A stretch of DNA of 64,000 nucleotides. It comes from Aurantiochytrium sp. KH105 (Eukaryota; Sar; Bigyra; Thraustochytrida; Thraustochytriidae). The position numbers and the translations under genes are program-made. Below are positions 61,336-64,000 of this stretch, one piece after another; positions within the stretch are counted from its first letter, which is position 1, and each line of letters begins with the position of its first letter. Where the stretch lies: NCBI GenBank assembly GCA_003116975.1, contig BGKB01000044.1, forward strand, positions 1,004,940 to 1,068,939, written 5' to 3'. The notes beneath the pieces were generated by a model that ran no database searches, was not told the DNA's origin, and worked only from the letters and a program-made list of their open reading frames with translations.

Positions 61336-61524
61336 ACAGGACGAAAAGACGAAAAGACGAAAAGACTCGAGTGACGGGACGAGAAGGCGAGGCGAGACAG
61401 ACGCGGAGGCGGGAAGCAGACCCCCATCGAGCGCAGCGCGGGCGCGGAGAAGGACCGCGCGGGCGCGAGCAGCGGCAGCGGCAGCGGCAGCGGCAGCGCG
61501 GCGGGCGCGAGGAGAGCGGGCGCG

Positions 61525-62185
61525 GTGGATGCGATGACGGCGCGGGATGCGGGCGGGAACATGGGCATGGAGATGCCGCCGGCCTGGGACGCGCGCGAGT
61601 CCCGGATGCGCGGCAAAGCCGCGGCCATGGACGCAGGAGAGGCGCGCGCGGGCGGCCTCCGCGCAGCCGCGGGCGCCNAAGCCCGCGCTGCGCGAGTCGC
61701 AGCTTCTGAGCAGGCGCAGGAGACCTCGCGCCCAGCCTGCGCCCGCGGACCTCCTTATCTGGTTCAGTATCGACGGCGAGGACGAAGACGACAACGACGA
61801 CGAGGAGGAGGAGGTACTAGAGGGGTCCTTTGACTGCACCGACGCCGAAGACTCCATCGTCGTCAGCAGTAGCAGCAGCAGTAGCGAGAGCATCCTTGGC
61901 CCCAAGGACATCGCATGTACAGACTTCAAGCACATTCACGGCAGCGCCGCAGAGGACAAACACGAGGACGGGGAGAATGCGAGCGTCGACCCCGCAGCAG
62001 GGCCGCATGACCTGAGTCGATCAAATTCGGGAGAATCATGCGTGTCCGCGAACCCAGAGGACGAGGAATCAAAAGACGCTGAGCGCGCCGAGTTCCCGCC
62101 ACACACAATCGAGACGCACAGGAAGAGGACTCCACCTGTATCACCAGTTCTTCCACATCATCGCCATCGACCCGCATATCTTTAA
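61525..62185 (+). pseudogene. Small acidic ORF broken in frame at an undetermined base
   Basis: The frame starting at 61525 (MDAMTARDAGGNMGMEMPPA) looks protein-like until the N at 61678. Past the N, protein-like sequence continues in the next frame (LLIWFSIDGEDEDDNDD, then a Ser run and acidic stretches) to the stop at 62185. The likely explanation is one miscalled or missing base, not a true pseudogene. The product would be about 215-220 residues, acidic and Ser-rich with no membrane segments. No family is recognised. I list it as broken because the sequence given cannot be read through. Confidence 0.5.
61678..61678. other. Single undetermined base
   Basis: One N lies in a G+C-rich run and coincides with the apparent frame change of the acidic ORF. 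Confidence 0.95.
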
Positions 62186-62613
62186 CTGACTGATGCGATA
62201 GGCAGCGAGCTAAGGCTCTGGTTCACAGCTCGACCAAACCCTTTTTTCCCCCTCCTGTACTCTAGTTTGTTCGCGACGACGCTTTCCGCGGTACGATGTA
62301 TGTATACTGGCCTTGTACCCACGCACAGTCTTGTCGTCCACTTATATAATCATATCAAATCAAATCAATTTCACATCATAAGAAACCTGCTTGCCTGACC
62401 GTCCGCAAGATCAATGCAAAGTTAAGGGAAGGGCTTCGTGGTCGCGAAGCGCAGTCAGCAAAAGCTTTGTCTGGAAATTTACAAATCAACTTTCTCTTGT
62501 CTCTGATTCGTTCGCGACGATACTTTATATTGAACGACTTGATGCCTTGTACTCGCGCACAGTCTCGATTTCGAGTCAATCGTTCCACATTTATTCTTCG
62601 TCGTTAATAGTAC
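62186..62613. other. Convergent intergenic region
   Basis: This 428-base A+T-rich region separates the acidic ORF and the last gene. Two related blocks, around 62270-62325 and 62510-62570, share TTCGCGACGA and a CCTTGTACxCxCGCACAGTCT stretch, so part of the region is duplicated. No gene is seen. Confidence 0.5.
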
Positions 62614-64000
62614 TCATCTACACTGCCGCGACTGAGGCAAAGGACTCAGACCGTACTGCGAAGCAATATCATCAAGAGACCGCTCCGTGACCTCCTCCAA
62701 ATACGTCTCCATGCAATGTGGGTTGTAAGCGAGCGCGCGATGCGGTGGACGGCGCAACAAAACCTCGCGTGCCGGAGGTCCCACGCCGAGACTCTCGCTG
62801 TCGCCACACCGACTTGCCTCAACGTCTTCAAGCACGAGAGCTCCAAGCTGACTTTGCACGAATCGTCGGGCGAGCGGCGAGCGCAAGAGATCCCTGAGCG
62901 CGTCAACATTCGAGACGGTATGCAAATCGGCTGCCTCGACATCAAGAACTTCTTGTCGAGCCACAGATGAGTCACTCTCCGCAACGTCCATATTGAAAGC
63001 CTCGTCGGCAGCCTCTGCAGCCACGGGTGTCGCCGCCATAGAGCTTGCGCGGGAGCGCTTTCGGCCGCGGAACGAAGATGTCAAACGCGTCCAGACTGCG
63101 GTGGCCGCTCCGTCAAACGAGTGTGCCCGACCACGGCGCGTAAGCGAAGCTGGCTGCTGCATTCCATCTTCAGAGTTCTCGCCCTCCCGAGCGGTTGTCG
63201 GGAACTTTTTGCTGGTGTCGGTGATCATGCTGGTGGTCATCGCCCCGGCAGGCTCTCTCTGCAACGCACCGAGCAAAGATGCAATGGCCGCGTCCGCACG
63301 TTCAGCAAAGGGTTGCAAAACCTCGGCATGTAACATCTCAGAGAGCGCGTTTTCCAACGCGCAAAGTCCGTACGGGTCAAGATGGCCAGACGGCGCCAAG
63401 ACGCTGGGCTGCAAAGAGACCAAGACGCGTGCGAGAATCATTCCTTCAAAGGCCACTATAGCAAGAACGCGAGGTTCGAGCACACAATTTGAACCAGGAC
63501 GTTGCGCTGCAAATGTTGGTATGCGTGCCCCGGTATCGCGGTCCACCGCAGCATACAGACTGATGACGCGGCGCGTCGGACGACTCGTATGAAACAGATC
63601 GCCCTCAATCGTAAGGGTTCGAAAGACATCGTGAACATCCGCTGCGCAAAGTGAAGAATGCACGAGCGCGCCGTTGGCCAGAACGAGAGAGCCGACGCCA
63701 AGACACAGGTCAGCCTCGTCAAAGGTATCGTTGTGCGCCTCGACATGCTGATCGACGAGGTCCATGGCCTCCTCAATGTCGGTTCTCGCGTCCGCGTGCT
63801 CGAGTTCGACAAAGCTTGGCGCATCAAAGATGACGTCCGCGTAAACTCTTGAAAGAATTGAAAAGATGCGATTCGTGAGGGGACCGCGAAGCGCAAGTGG
63901 ATGGAAAAAGGGTACGAAAACATCAAAGACGAGCGGGTCGACAACTGCGCGTATCCATGGCGCGTGATTCATCCATCGCGACGGTGGGCCAAGACGAACA
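62614..64000 (-). CDS. Uncharacterised protein, frame open at the right edge
   Basis: The frame ends at 62614 and stays open to the window edge; the first in-window ATG is at 63972 (452 residues), but nine more codons upstream are also open (VRLGPPSRW), so the 5' end may lie outside. The first 230 residues look like one folded domain with alternating strands and helices (GSLVLANGALVHSSL, RVLAIVAFEGMILARVLVSL). The pattern loosely recalls longin-type domains of CCZ1/INTU/HPS proteins, but I do not assert it. A polar, Ser/Arg-rich middle with a basic patch (RGRKRSRASS, about 305) and an acidic C-terminal part follow. No membrane segment and no catalytic motif is visible. Confidence 0.7.
   Translation of the reverse strand, partial: VRLGPPSRWMNHAPWIRAVVDPLVFDVFVPFFHPLALRGPLTNRIFSILSRVYADVIFDAPSFVELEHADARTDIEEAMDLVDQHVEAHNDTFDEADLCLGVGSLVLANGALVHSSLCAADVHDVFRTLTIEGDLFHTSRPTRRVISLYAAVDRDTGARIPTFAAQRPGSNCVLEPRVLAIVAFEGMILARVLVSLQPSVLAPSGHLDPYGLCALENALSEMLHAEVLQPFAERADAAIASLLGALQREPAGAMTTSMITDTSKKFPTTAREGENSEDGMQQPASLTRRGRAHSFDGAATAVWTRLTSSFRGRKRSRASSMAATPVAAEAADEAFNMDVAESDSSVARQEVLDVEAADLHTVSNVDALRDLLRSPLARRFVQSQLGALVLEDVEASRCGDSESLGVGPPAREVLLRRPPHRALAYNPHCMETYLEEVTERSLDDIASQYGLSPLPQSRQCR

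Larger units (their letters stand above)
58316..61524. other. Long intergenic region, no gene seen
   Basis: This 3.2 kb region lies upstream of the second phosphatase and of the acidic ORF. Contents: (CTTTG)n, CAGA arrays (58462-58482, 61301-61335), CATC repeats (59110-59150), GGCTCT repeats (60160-60198), GCAGCGAC repeats (60790-60850) and GCAGCG (61470-61498). The DNA is G+C rich from 59990 onward. Open frames exist on both strands but lack protein character. Confidence 0.5.

Noticed and set aside
1-64000. tRNA, rRNA or CRISPR features
   Set aside because: I looked for B-box-like GGTTCGA sequences, rRNA-like blocks and regularly spaced direct repeats and found none that convince; the 23-bp minisatellite has no spacers.

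Overview
The window is nuclear DNA from a GC-rich, intron-poor eukaryote. The best fit is a non-photosynthetic stramenopile of the thraustochytrid/labyrinthulid type. Reasons: long intronless genes, eukaryote-only proteins (BET bromodomain protein, TFIIF-alpha, a syntaxin-8-like SNARE, TANGO2, a DDX52/Rok1 helicase), mitochondrial-looking presequences, and a fungal/oomycete-style NAD(P)H nitrite reductase instead of the plastid ferredoxin type. This taxonomic assignment is inference from gene content. There are two assembly flaws: 25 N at 9473-9497 and a single N at 61678.

Layout. 1-7149 (minus) is the first 2383 codons of a very large non-ribosomal peptide synthetase (C*-A-T-C-A-T), open at the left edge. 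8158-14460 holds TANGO2, an amino-acid permease and a mitochondrial DnaJ. 17143-19704 is a large unrecognised multi-pass membrane protein. 20268-35744 is a nitrate assimilation cluster: nitrate reductase (minus) and nitrite reductase (plus) share a divergent promoter region, followed by an NRT2/NNP nitrate transporter (minus) and a membrane-anchored uroporphyrinogen-III methyltransferase (plus), which supplies the siroheme precursor for nitrite reductase. 35995-42076 carries a PatB/MalY-like lyase, the DDX52 helicase and a His/Gln-rich protein. 46523-47894 is a single-bromodomain BET protein, the only gene in which I see introns (two). 48584-51488 holds TFIIF-alpha and the SNARE. 51890-54028 is a divergent ABC half-transporter, followed by two tandem PAP2/sphingosine-phosphate-phosphatase paralogues (54204-58315). 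The right end has a broken acidic ORF (61525-62185) and an unrecognised gene open at the right edge.

Function. The four nitrate genes form one pathway: uptake, nitrate to nitrite, nitrite to ammonium, and cofactor supply. Intergenic DNA is unusually long and full of 4- and 5-bp tandem arrays, especially in 5' flanks. It also holds a 23-bp minisatellite with a 69-bp higher-order period after TFIIF-alpha, a 22-bp repeat upstream of the siroheme gene, and ATTGC arrays upstream of both the nitrite reductase and the nitrate transporter. I see no tRNA, rRNA, CRISPR or intact transposon.
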